From the NCBI GenBank assembly GCA_963661055.1, contig CAVLAC010000092.1, positions 1 to 8,334 on the forward strand: a DNA stretch of 8,334 nt. The letters run 5' to 3'. This DNA comes from UBA1067 sp963661055 (GTDB lineage Bacteria > Verrucomicrobiota > Kiritimatiellia > RFP12 > UBA1067). Made by a program: the position numbers and the translations under genes. Below, piece after piece: positions 1-6,465 of this stretch (positions are counted from its first letter, which is position 1; each line of letters begins with the position of its first letter). The notes beneath the pieces are model-generated. The model was not told the origin of the DNA. It worked only from the letters and a program-made list of their open reading frames with translations, and searched no databases.

Positions 1-1269
1 AACTGCCGCGCCGCCGTGTTGGATGAGGGCGGACATTTCGGCGATGAGGTCACTGACATTAACAGGACGGACGATGCGTTGTCGCTCAAAGCCCATCACA
101 AAGATTGCGGGCAAGGGACGCGCGGGGCAGACATGTTCGCACGCGCCACATCCGATGCAGAGGTCTTTGTTAATGACAGGGATATTATCTACGAGCGTAA
201 TTGCCTTCACGGGACACTTGCGCTGACAGGCGGTGCAGGGAACTTGTTCCGTCGTGCGCAAGCAGCGGTCTTTCTTCCAAATGGCGTGTCCCATATGGAT
301 GTCGCGCCGCGAGGTATGGTCGAGCTTGCGCAGGGCTTTCGCAGGACACGCCGCCGCGCACTTTTGGTTGCACGCGAGACGGCAATGGCTTTTCTGGAAG
401 TCCATTTGGGGCTGTCCGAAGGTTTTGAGTGCGGTAGAAGGCACAAGACACTTCTCGGGGCACGCGGCGATACAGGCTCCGCAACCGACGCAGAGGCGAT
501 TGAAGAGCGGACGGTCAACCGCACCTGGCGGTAGAACTTCCGCTCGTCGCGAGGGGACGCCTGGTAGCGAGATGGGCGCATAGCCGCCGTCAGTCGTCTT
601 TTCGGCGAGTTGGGTGGCGGCGAGGAGGCTGAAGCCCGCGAGGGTTTCGCGGCGGGTCACGCCATTCTCGGGTGTGGCTTGGGGCGCAGATTTCTTTTGA
701 GGGAAGCACTTACGGCAATTGCCACAACCCGCCTTGAGATTGATTTTATGTGGGAAGCGTGCGTGAGGTGCAAGCAGGTTGAAGAGTGTCCCTGCGGGGC
801 ACACCCAATTGCACCAGAAGCGTCCCGAACCCAGCGCGGCAGATACGAGCACAAGTGCCGCGAGGATTATGCCTGGCACAAAGCCAATGAGCGCCTTGCC
901 GAGAATCGAGTAGGGTGTGAGTGCCCAGCCGAGTGCGCCAAAGCCAAAGGCGATGAGAAGTGCCGCGAGAGTAAAGATTGTCCAACGGCAAATGCGCTGG
1001 GCTTTTGTCTCGGGCAATCGCGAGCAAACGCGGCGGACGTGGTTCTTCGGATGGCAGATGAAGTTGACCGTACTCTGCAAAATGCCGAGCGGACACACCC
1101 AGCCGCAAAAGAAGCGTCCGATAACTGCCGCGAGCAGGAGGACGACGAGGAAGGTGAGCGTCGGCACAGGTTGGATGATGAGTGCCTTCGCTGTGGGCAA
1201 ACCGTAAAACGCCCCACACACCACCGCAAGCGACAAGAGCGCAACTAGGCGCAGTAGAAGTTTTTTCAT
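1..1269 (-). CDS. Membrane polyferredoxin, NapH-like domain joined to NapG-like domain (partial, C-terminus cut)
   Basis: 423 residues are visible, reading off the left edge with no stop. Residues 1-170 are a NapH/CcoG-type membrane region: hydrophobic helices around 5-20, 37-50, 96-117 and 129-146, and two membrane-edge motifs, FCGWVCPLG (C55, C59) and FWCNWVCPAG (C153, C157). C182, C185 and C188 follow. At 205-213 is TRRETLAGF, a twin-arginine-like motif with a hydrophobic stretch to about 222, as at the start of NapG/MauM proteins. The rest has four [4Fe-4S] groups: C260/263/266/270, C296/300/304/308, C345/348/352 with C336, and C371/374/377/381. Family knowledge: such proteins pass electrons between quinols and soluble or periplasmic acceptors. 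The start has AGGAGGT 8 nt upstream, and its ATG overlaps the previous gene's stop as ATGA, indicating translational coupling. The electron partner is probably encoded in the same operon (inference). Confidence 0.9.
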   Translation of the reverse strand, partial: MKKLLLRLVALLSLAVVCGAFYGLPTAKALIIQPVPTLTFLVVLLLAAVIGRFFCGWVCPLGILQSTVNFICHPKNHVRRVCSRLPETKAQRICRWTIFTLAALLIAFGFGALGWALTPYSILGKALIGFVPGIILAALVLVSAALGSGRFWCNWVCPAGTLFNLLAPHARFPHKINLKAGCGNCRKCFPQKKSAPQATPENGVTRRETLAGFSLLAATQLAEKTTDGGYAPISLPGVPSRRAEVLPPGAVDRPLFNRLCVGCGACIAACPEKCLVPSTALKTFGQPQMDFQKSHCRLACNQKCAAACPAKALRKLDHTSRRDIHMGHAIWKKDRCLRTTEQVPCTACQRKCPVKAITLVDNIPVINKDLCIGCGACEHVCPARPLPAIFVMGFERQRIVRPVNVSDLIAEMSALIQHGGAAV

Positions 1270-2516
1270 TTGGAGACCTCCTGGTTTTTGAGGGTGTCGA
1301 TCCATTCGTCGATGGACGCGATTTCGTGCGGAATATTGATGGACTGCGGGCAGTGCGGCGCACAGCGTCCGCACCCTGTACAGTGATCGGCGCGGCGCAA
1401 TTCCTCGGGCACTGCTTTCGCATACGCTTTGAGCACTTCCTTGGCGCTCGGCGGAGTCTTTGCCGTGAGAATCGAGTTCCTGAACTGCAAAAGCGCGACA
1501 ATGTCGAGTCCGTACGGACACGGCATACAGTAGTTGCAACTGTTGCAGGGAATCGTATTTAGGGAGAGCATCCGTTGTGCCGCGCGCTCGAGTGCCGCGA
1601 GTTCCGCCTCGGAGCAGCGCTTGAGCGGAGAGAATGTGGCGAGATTCTCCTCGATGTGTTCCGTCCGCGTCATTCCTGAGAGAACGGTCATCACATTCGG
1701 GAAGGTGCCACAGAAACGGAGCGCCCACTTGGCGAGTGTCGCCTCGGGGTCAAGCGGGGTCAGTTCCTGTGCGAGGGCGTAGTTGTAGCGCGCGAGGCGT
1801 CCGCCCAAGAGCGGTTCCATAATGACGACAGGAATCTTGAGCTTCGTGAGTGTCTCATAGAGATACTTCGCGTTGAGATTGCGTTCGTTTATCTCCTTGG
1901 CGTGAAGCCAGTCGATGTAGTTCATCTGAATTTGCACGAAGTCCCACTTGTACTTATCGTGATGTTCAATGCACCAGTCAAACGCCTTCGGGTCGCCGTG
2001 ATAAGAAAAGCCCAGATTCTTGATGCGTCCCTGCGTACGCAATTCGGCACACCAATCTGCCGCGCCATTCTCAATGTAGCGTTTGGAGAAGGTCGCGAAG
2101 CCTCCGTTGCCCACGGAATGTAGCAGATAGTTGTCGATGTAGTCCGTTTGCAGGAACTTGAGCGAGTTCTCGAACATCTTCTTGCATTCGGCGAGCGGAT
2201 ACTGTTGAGGGGCGAAGTTGGAAAGCTTTGTGGCGATGAGGTAGTCCTTGCGGTCGTAGCCACTCGCCTTGAGTGCCTTGCCGAGCGTAGCTTCGGAGTC
2301 TCCGCGACAGTAAGCGGGCGAGGTGTCGAAGTAGGTAACCCCACCATCGAGGAGCATCTTAATCTGGCGATTGATGAGCTCTTGGTCGATGGCGGAATTG
2401 GTGTATCCTTCCTTGACCCAGTTGTTGGCGTGTCCGCCGTCCGTCGTCGGCAGGCGCATCGCGCCATAGCCGAGTAAAGATATTTTTACCTTATCTTGTG
2501 CGAAATGTGTCGTCAT
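1266..2516 (-). CDS. Aldo/keto reductase with C-terminal two-cluster [4Fe-4S] domain
   Basis: A COG1453-type oxidoreductase. Numbered from the upstream ATG at 2522, residues 10-300 form the NAD(P)H-dependent barrel with the catalytic tetrad D66 (FDTSPAY), Y71, K99 (IATKL) and H135 (LLHS). After it comes a ferredoxin-like tail with two cysteine sets: C326/329/332/335 followed by PYGLD, and C381/384/387/391 followed by PQSINIP. About 416 residues is normal for this subfamily. I chose the ATG at 2516 because AAAGGA ends 6 nt before it; the ATG at 2522 directly abuts that site. The upstream flavoprotein gene ends 8-14 nt away, and the stop overlaps the polyferredoxin start by 4 nt, so these two are probably made together. 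The barrel would reduce or oxidise a carbonyl compound while the iron-sulfur tail links it to electron carriers (inference). The substrate is unknown. Confidence 0.93.
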   Translation of the reverse strand: MTTHFAQDKVKISLLGYGAMRLPTTDGGHANNWVKEGYTNSAIDQELINRQIKMLLDGGVTYFDTSPAYCRGDSEATLGKALKASGYDRKDYLIATKLSNFAPQQYPLAECKKMFENSLKFLQTDYIDNYLLHSVGNGGFATFSKRYIENGAADWCAELRTQGRIKNLGFSYHGDPKAFDWCIEHHDKYKWDFVQIQMNYIDWLHAKEINERNLNAKYLYETLTKLKIPVVIMEPLLGGRLARYNYALAQELTPLDPEATLAKWALRFCGTFPNVMTVLSGMTRTEHIEENLATFSPLKRCSEAELAALERAAQRMLSLNTIPCNSCNYCMPCPYGLDIVALLQFRNSILTAKTPPSAKEVLKAYAKAVPEELRRADHCTGCGRCAPHCPQSINIPHEIASIDEWIDTLKNQEVSK

Positions 2517-2530
2517 AGGCATTCCTTTGT

Positions 2531-3070
2531 TTAGGATACAATCTTTTTGCCGAGTTCAAAAGCCTTTTTCATAAACTTGGTGGACTTGACCGCACCCTGT
2601 TCGTAGACTTCGGTGGCAAGGACGCTTCCTGCGATACGCGCACCGTCAAAGCAGTCCATATAGCCCTGAACTGCCGCGAGCACATTGTCGAAGGAGGCGT
2701 TCTCCGCCATCGTGGCAACGACATAGTAGGGCTTGCCCTTCGGCTCGGGCCAAAATTGGACGGAGCGGTCAAGAATCGCCTTCAGTTGTGCACAAATCGT
2801 GAAGTAGTAGACGGGCGTACCGAAAACGACGGCATCCGCCTCACAAATAGCGCGGCAAATGTCGTTTGTATCATCTTTCTGGACGCAGTGGTGCAACTTT
2901 TGGCAGGCGTAGCACCCTGTGCAGAAGTTAATCTTCTTACCGAGAAGACGCACGAGTTGCGCCTCGCCTCCCGCCGCGTACACGCCTTTGGCGACCTCCT
3001 CGCAGAGGGCATGCGAATTCGAGTTCGGCCTCAGCGACGACGATATAATCAATACTTTCTTCTTGCTCAT
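2531..3070 (-). CDS. Iron-sulfur flavoprotein / NADPH-dependent FMN reductase family (copy 2 of the tandem pair)
   Basis: A flavodoxin-fold protein of 179 residues starting MSKKKVLIISSS. The FMN phosphate loop is SSSLRPNSNS near the N-terminus. C50, C53, C56 and C62 form CX2CX2CX5C, the compact motif that binds one [4Fe-4S] cluster in archaeal and bacterial iron-sulfur flavoproteins (Isf). The flavin-contacting GTPVYY segment follows near residue 84. Isf proteins shuttle electrons from ferredoxin to acceptors such as O2, H2O2 or quinone-like compounds. I prefer the ATG at 3070, with AAGGA 8 nt upstream, over the ATG at 3076, which lies 2 nt from that site. It sits 22 nt after the other Isf-like gene and just before the aldo/keto reductase gene. 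The physiological partner is not known; the ferredoxin-tailed proteins next door are candidates. Confidence 0.9.
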   Translation of the reverse strand: MSKKKVLIISSSLRPNSNSHALCEEVAKGVYAAGGEAQLVRLLGKKINFCTGCYACQKLHHCVQKDDTNDICRAICEADAVVFGTPVYYFTICAQLKAILDRSVQFWPEPKGKPYYVVATMAENASFDNVLAAVQGYMDCFDGARIAGSVLATEVYEQGAVKSTKFMKKAFELGKKIVS

Positions 3071-3092
3071 AATCATATTCCTTTCTTTAGAT

Positions 3093-3701
3093 TTATCGGA
3101 TGAAGTTCATTTTTGCCCACGGTTGTTCGGGGACGGGGACATCCTTGTTGAGATTCTTCGCCATCCACGCAAGGTTGTGCCCGAGGAGGCGCATTGTTTG
3201 CAGACCTTCCGTGTCTTGCATGACCTCTTCAGGCGCGGCACCATAGGCGATATTCCAGTATTGCGAACCTGCGACGGGCATTCCAAGGATGCCAAAGAAC
3301 ATATTGAGAGTCTGAAATGCCGCGCTCGCGCCGCCGCGCCGACAGACGGCAACGGAGGCACCTGGCTTGCCACGAAGGCGTCCGTTTGCCGCGTAGAAGA
3401 CGCGCTGCATTACTGCGAGCAGTGCGCCGTTCGGCTGGGCATAGTAGACGGGCGAACCGAGGACAAGCGCATCTGCCGCGAGGGCTTTTTGGAGAATCTC
3501 GTTCGCGATGTCATCCTCGAAGACGCAGCGACCTAGCTCGAGGCATTTTCGACATGCGATACAGCCGCGCACGGGCTTTACCCCAATCTGCACGATTTCG
3601 GTCTCCAGACCATCCGCCTGAATGGTGGATGCGACTTCCTCCAGCGCCCGTGCCGTGTTGCCGTGTGCGTGTGGACTTCCATTAATAAGCAGAGCTTTCA
3701 T
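3093..3701 (-). CDS. Iron-sulfur flavoprotein / NADPH-dependent FMN reductase family (copy 1 of the tandem pair)
   Basis: 202 residues with flavodoxin fold. The phosphate-binding loop is NGSPHAHGNT at residues 7-16, and C47/C50/C53/C59 form CX2CX2CX5C, exactly the Isf spacing. LGSPVYYAQPNG (about 80-91) is the second flavin contact. The C-terminal third is longer than in the neighbouring paralogue and contains MRLLGHNLAWMAKNL, typical of flavodoxin-family NAD(P)H reductases. The start at 3701 has AAGGAG 6 nt upstream; that site lies inside the last codons of the preceding CMD-cupin gene, only 3 nt of spacer separates the two genes, and so they are very likely translationally linked. The two flavoproteins are clearly diverged from each other, so this is an old duplication or independent recruitment, not a recent tandem copy. 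Confidence 0.92.
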   Translation of the reverse strand: MKALLINGSPHAHGNTARALEEVASTIQADGLETEIVQIGVKPVRGCIACRKCLELGRCVFEDDIANEILQKALAADALVLGSPVYYAQPNGALLAVMQRVFYAANGRLRGKPGASVAVCRRGGASAAFQTLNMFFGILGMPVAGSQYWNIAYGAAPEEVMQDTEGLQTMRLLGHNLAWMAKNLNKDVPVPEQPWAKMNFIR

Positions 3702-3704
3702 TGT

Positions 3705-4709
3705 TTACTCCTTTGTGGCTTGGGCGTAGTCCCCGTTTGAGACGGGTTCGAGCCAAGTGGTTTTATTGGTGTCGGGATGACAGGTAATGGCGAGGTGGGC
3801 GAACCATGTCGCAGGCCCTGCCCCGTGCCAATGCTCGACATCGCTCGGAATCTCGATGACAGTGCCAGGCACCATCTTTACAGCCTTTTTGCCGCGTGCC
3901 TGATACCAGCCTTCGCCGCCCACGCAAATGAGGATTTGTCCGCCCGTGTGCGAGTGCCAGTTATTGCGGCAACCAGGCTCAAAGGTTACATTGCTAATTG
4001 GCACACCCGTCTCTTTCGCATTTTTCGTGAGCGCGGCAAGATAACTCTGCCCCGAGAAATACTGTTGATAACGAGTATTGGGTGCACCCGCAGGGAAGGG
4101 GCTGACATCGTCCATCGAGGTGACGGACGCGAGAATTGCCGCGATGTCTTCTTCGAATATGCCATTGTGCTTGGCGATGGCGATGTGGGAGGTAAGTTGC
4201 GGTTTTACATTGCCAAATGCCGCGAGTGCGGCAACGGTGACGATTTCGCGTGTGCGCCAATCGAGTGCGTCGCGTCCGAAGATGTCCCCAAAGAGATGTG
4301 CTTTCAAGTAGTCATCAATGGCGGGGCACCAGTCGAAGAGCGCACCCTTTACTTCGCGTCCACAAAGCTTTGTCTGATTTGCCGCGCCGCGCACGAGCGA
4401 ATTGCCATCAGGGCGGGACGGATTATACGCCGCCTTGCCCTTGTCGCTTTCGGGGGCAACTTTGTGGAGCAGGGAAAGCGCATTGAGTGCCTTGGGGAAT
4501 CCACAGTAGGCGTAGAGTTGAGTCGCGGCTTCCTTGAGTTCCGTCGTTGTCCAGCCTGCGCCGTACGCCATCGCGTATGCACCCTCAAGCTTGACCATAT
4601 CGCCCCGCGCAATGCATGCGGCGGCATAACTAAGCGTCCGTTCCTTTTCCGTTAGTGCCATAACACTCCCTCCTATGAGAATAATGCAGATTATAATAAG
4701 CTTTTTCAT
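3705..4709 (-). CDS. Carboxymuconolactone decarboxylase-like protein with C-terminal cupin, probable signal peptide
   Basis: 334 residues. Residues about 25-85 and 130-195 are two AhpD/CMD-like helical repeats (LYAYCGFPKALNAL; WRTREIVTVAALAAFG). Residues about 238-312 are a cupin with likely metal ligands H252, H254, Q258 and H293 or H295 (NNWHSHTGGQ; VEHWHGA). Such fusions occur with aldo/keto reductase and flavodoxin genes in many anaerobes, and their reaction is undefined. The first 18 residues (MKKLIIICIILIGGSVMA) fit a signal peptide with V-M-A before the cut. However, the start at 4709 has no well-placed Shine-Dalgarno site, while the internal ATG at 4661 (MALTEKER) has AGGAGG 7 nt upstream. 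If only the internal start is used, the product is a cytoplasmic protein of 318 residues. The domain call is firm; the start and location are open. Confidence 0.9.
   Translation of the reverse strand: MKKLIIICIILIGGSVMALTEKERTLSYAAACIARGDMVKLEGAYAMAYGAGWTTTELKEAATQLYAYCGFPKALNALSLLHKVAPESDKGKAAYNPSRPDGNSLVRGAANQTKLCGREVKGALFDWCPAIDDYLKAHLFGDIFGRDALDWRTREIVTVAALAAFGNVKPQLTSHIAIAKHNGIFEEDIAAILASVTSMDDVSPFPAGAPNTRYQQYFSGQSYLAALTKNAKETGVPISNVTFEPGCRNNWHSHTGGQILICVGGEGWYQARGKKAVKMVPGTVIEIPSDVEHWHGAGPATWFAHLAITCHPDTNKTTWLEPVSNGDYAQATKE
4662..4675 (-). promoter_or_regulatory. Strong internal Shine-Dalgarno site for a second start of the CMD-cupin gene
   Basis: On the minus strand AGGAGG (4674-4669) lies 7 nt before an in-frame ATG at 4661. 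It is the best ribosome site near this gene and falls directly after the putative signal peptide, so it decides between a secreted and a cytoplasmic product. Confidence 0.6.
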
Positions 4710-4711
4710 AT

Positions 4712-4738
4712 GAATCTTGTAAATCCTGTTAATCCTGT
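4712..4738. repeat. Three tandem degenerate 9-bp units (AATCCTGT type) in the gap before the CMD-cupin gene
   Basis: On the plus strand the units are GAATCTTGT, AAATCCTGT and TAATCCTGT, end to end. They occupy most of the gap between the flavodoxin stop and the CMD-cupin start, where a Shine-Dalgarno site for the upstream start would be expected. I believe similar AATCCTGT strings recur between genes in other bacteria, but cannot check that here. No function is known to me. Confidence 0.55.
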
Positions 4739-4746
4739 CTCAAAAA

Positions 4747-5361
4747 CTACCCCTCCACTACCAACCTATCCGTAATGAAGGCTTTAAGTCCAAGCCCCAT
4801 TTTGATGGTTGCGCCGAAGAAGGCTTTGGGGGGCAACACATTCGCGCCTTCAACGAGCGCGGCAAAGTCGCGTCCGCAATTCTGTATTCCGCCGCCTCCG
4901 TGGGTTTGGAAGAGGCAGACCGCCTTCGTCTTCAAAAGTGCCGCGTTTTCGCTCACCCAAGTCCTTACAGGCGGAGCCATAGTGCCCCACCAATTGGGCG
5001 TGCCCACCAAAACGACATCATAAGCGGTGAGGTCGAGTCCGTCAATCTTCTGAATCGGACGCAGTGTGCCCGCGCGGCACTCGGGTTTCGCCTCATCACA
5101 GCAGTCGCCATAATCGGGTGCATAGGGCTTGGCAGGCTTGATTTCTACGAGCCGCGCACCCCCACACGTCTTCGCGAATGTCTCAGCCGCGTAGCGCGTA
5201 TTGCCGCTCCGTGAGAAATAAATGACGAGAATCTTATCTTTCTTGACTTTTATTGGCATATTACCTCCTTGATTAGTGCCTTCAGGCTTTGCACAGGCGG
5301 GCAAGAGCAGACTCGTCGCCACGAATGCGGTTGAACTCTTGATGAACTCTTTACGATTCAT
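4747..5361 (-). CDS. Flavodoxin (Flavodoxin_4-like) with Tat-like/lipoprotein signal
   Basis: 204 residues. Residues 1-34 are a leader: NRKEFIK resembles a twin-arginine motif with the second R replaced by K, then a hydrophobic stretch and LPAC, a plausible lipobox with C23 as the lipid-anchored residue. The flavodoxin domain runs from about 42: ILVIYFSRSGNT (FMN phosphate loop, 50-55), GTPNWWG (120-126) and THGGGG (153-158), with D-Y-G-D and acidic-aromatic residues typical of the family. It would carry one or two electrons on FMN, anchored outside the cytoplasmic membrane if the leader is used. The start at 5361 has AAGGAA about 7 nt upstream. A second in-frame ATG at 5259 (MPIKVKK) has its own AAGGAGG, giving a leaderless cytoplasmic flavodoxin. 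The gene lies 19 nt after the LysR gene and is probably co-transcribed with it. Confidence 0.92.
   Translation of the reverse strand: MNRKEFIKSSTAFVATSLLLPACAKPEGTNQGGNMPIKVKKDKILVIYFSRSGNTRYAAETFAKTCGGARLVEIKPAKPYAPDYGDCCDEAKPECRAGTLRPIQKIDGLDLTAYDVVLVGTPNWWGTMAPPVRTWVSENAALLKTKAVCLFQTHGGGGIQNCGRDFAALVEGANVLPPKAFFGATIKMGLGLKAFITDRLVVEG
5260..5270 (-). promoter_or_regulatory. Strong internal Shine-Dalgarno site for a second start of the flavodoxin gene
   Basis: AAGGAGG on the minus strand (5270-5264) lies 4 nt before the in-frame ATG at 5259. The spacing is a little short but the match to the 16S rRNA tail is complete. The site sits exactly between the export leader and the flavodoxin domain. 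Confidence 0.6.
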
Positions 5362-5380
5362 TTCTCGTTCCTTTCCTTAC

Positions 5381-6292
5381 TTAGTCACGGAAATCGGTGA
5401 TATCCGTGCACTCCTTTTTGACATACGGACGCAGCAGGCGGATGAGTTCCGCCGCGGCAGGAGCGAGTTCCACGCCTTCCTTCCACGCCACATAGACCTC
5501 GCTGTAAAGCTCGGGCTCGCACGGACGGAACACGAGCTTCTTTTGGAGCATCTCGGGGATGAGTCCGTCAATCGTAAGTGCCGCGCCCACACCTTCCGCC
5601 ACAGCAAATGCCGCGTTATAGAGCAGGTTGAAAGTGCCGACGACATTGAGCTTCGAGTATTCATATCCCGCCCAACCCGTGAGCTCGGCGGACATCCGAA
5701 TGCGGCGCGGCACAAGAAGGGGTCTCCCCAATAGGTCATTTGGTGTAATGGACTTCTTTTTCGCGAGGGGGTCGTCTTTGCGTAGGATAAGCCCGAAGGA
5801 ATGGTAGACACCCAAAGAGAGCACGTCACATCCGTCGAGGCGGTCAGGTCCCATAAGAACGGCAATGTCGAGCGTGCCATGCTGAACTTGGCTCGCGAGA
5901 TCTTCGGCGTTGCCCGAGGTGAGCCGAAATGAGACGGCGGGATTTGCCGCCTGCAAATCACGAATGGCCTTTGCCACGAGGGAGAAGCCGAAGGTCTCTG
6001 CCGCTCCAATGGTGATGCGTCCCGAGAGCTTAGACTTTCCGCACGAGATTTCGCGCGTCGTGCAGGTGACGAGGGAAAGTATCTCGTCCGCTCGCTTACG
6101 GAACACTTCGCCTTTTTCGGTGAGCGTAATGCCGCGTCCGCCACGGGCGATGAGTTGTTGCCCGAGGCACGCCTCGAGTTCGCCGAGCTGTTTCGAGAGC
6201 GCGGGCTGACTTACGCCGAGCTTTTTTGCCGCGCGGGAGATGTTCCCTTCGCGGGCGATGGCCGCAAAATATCTGATATGCCGTAATTCCAT
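5381..6292 (-). CDS. LysR-type transcriptional regulator
   Basis: 303 residues, the usual length. The N-terminal winged helix-turn-helix is intact: FAAIAREGNISRAAKKLG then SQPALSKQLGELE (residues 9-40), and a wing at RGGRGITLTEKG. From about 90 onward is the substrate-binding effector domain (ITIGAAETF; LDIAVLMG). It is the first gene of the run and reads in the same direction as the redox genes, unlike the common divergent layout; its stop is 19 nt from the flavodoxin start, so it probably autoregulates while controlling the operon. LysR proteins in such settings often respond to electrophiles, quinones or aromatic compounds, but the ligand here is unknown. The ATG lies only 7 nt from a good -10 box and has no Shine-Dalgarno site, so the transcript may be leaderless. 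Confidence 0.95.
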   Translation of the reverse strand: MELRHIRYFAAIAREGNISRAAKKLGVSQPALSKQLGELEACLGQQLIARGGRGITLTEKGEVFRKRADEILSLVTCTTREISCGKSKLSGRITIGAAETFGFSLVAKAIRDLQAANPAVSFRLTSGNAEDLASQVQHGTLDIAVLMGPDRLDGCDVLSLGVYHSFGLILRKDDPLAKKKSITPNDLLGRPLLVPRRIRMSAELTGWAGYEYSKLNVVGTFNLLYNAAFAVAEGVGAALTIDGLIPEMLQKKLVFRPCEPELYSEVYVAWKEGVELAPAAAELIRLLRPYVKKECTDITDFRD

Positions 6293-6299
6293 GGTTAAT

Positions 6300-6329
6300 A
6301 GTATACCATTTTTTGTTCATAACCGTCAA
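6300..6329 (-). promoter_or_regulatory. Sigma-70 promoter of the LysR/redox operon
   Basis: Read on the minus strand: -35 TTGACG (6329-6324), an 18-nt spacer and -10 TATACT (6305-6300). The expected transcription start, about 7 nt beyond the -10 box, falls at or next to the LysR ATG (6292). Confidence 0.75.
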
Positions 6330-6353
6330 GCATACTTTTCACTGAGTCATAAC
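6317..6353. promoter_or_regulatory. Candidate operator: direct repeat TCATAAC, 30 bp apart
   Basis: Two exact TCATAAC heptamers (6317-6323 and 6347-6353) lie three helical turns apart. One touches the -35 box inside the promoter spacer, the other is upstream of the -35 box. This placement suits an autoregulating LysR protein, though the motif does not show a clear T-N11-A box. Binding by this regulator is an inference. Confidence 0.35.
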
Positions 6354-6367
6354 TAGGTAGAATAGTG

Positions 6368-6433
6368 GTAGGGCGGGCAGTCCCTTGCCCGCCGCGTACA
6401 CAAGATTATGGGCGGCTTGCCGCCCACCTCTAC
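6368..6433. repeat. REP-like pair in inverted orientation (BIME-like)
   Basis: The left element has GTAG (6368-6371) directly followed by an 8-bp perfect stem, GGCGGGCA (6372-6379) with TGCCCGCC (6386-6393), and loop GTCCCT. The right element is inverted: stem GGGCGGC (6410-6416) with GCCGCCC (6419-6425), then CTAC (6430-6433). A GTAG-type foot beside a GC-rich hairpin, paired head to head, is the known form of REP elements moved by REP-associated tyrosine transposases (RAYT). No such transposase is in the window. Confidence 0.65.
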
Positions 6434-6450
6434 CAATCGGCGGGGAAATA

Positions 6451-6459
6451 TGGTATAAT
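6451..6459 (+). promoter_or_regulatory. Extended -10 promoter
   Basis: TGGTATAAT matches the extended -10 consensus (TGN then TATAAT) perfectly. No good -35 box is seen at 17 nt upstream, which extended -10 promoters can tolerate. Transcription would start near 6466, going right into the structured non-coding stretch. Confidence 0.45.
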
Positions 6460-6465
6460 AGGGGT

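Noticed and set aside
16..1248. Long plus-strand open frames over the left gene
   Set aside because: They are antisense to a polyferredoxin with all its expected cysteine motifs; their products are R/C/H-rich and match nothing.
746..1501. 251-codon minus-strand frame crossing the boundary of the polyferredoxin and aldo/keto reductase genes
   Set aside because: It is out of frame with both recognised proteins and its product is low in domain signal.
3777..4655. 292-codon plus-strand open frame
   Set aside because: It is the shadow of the CMD-cupin gene, whose domains and ligands are unmistakable on the minus strand.
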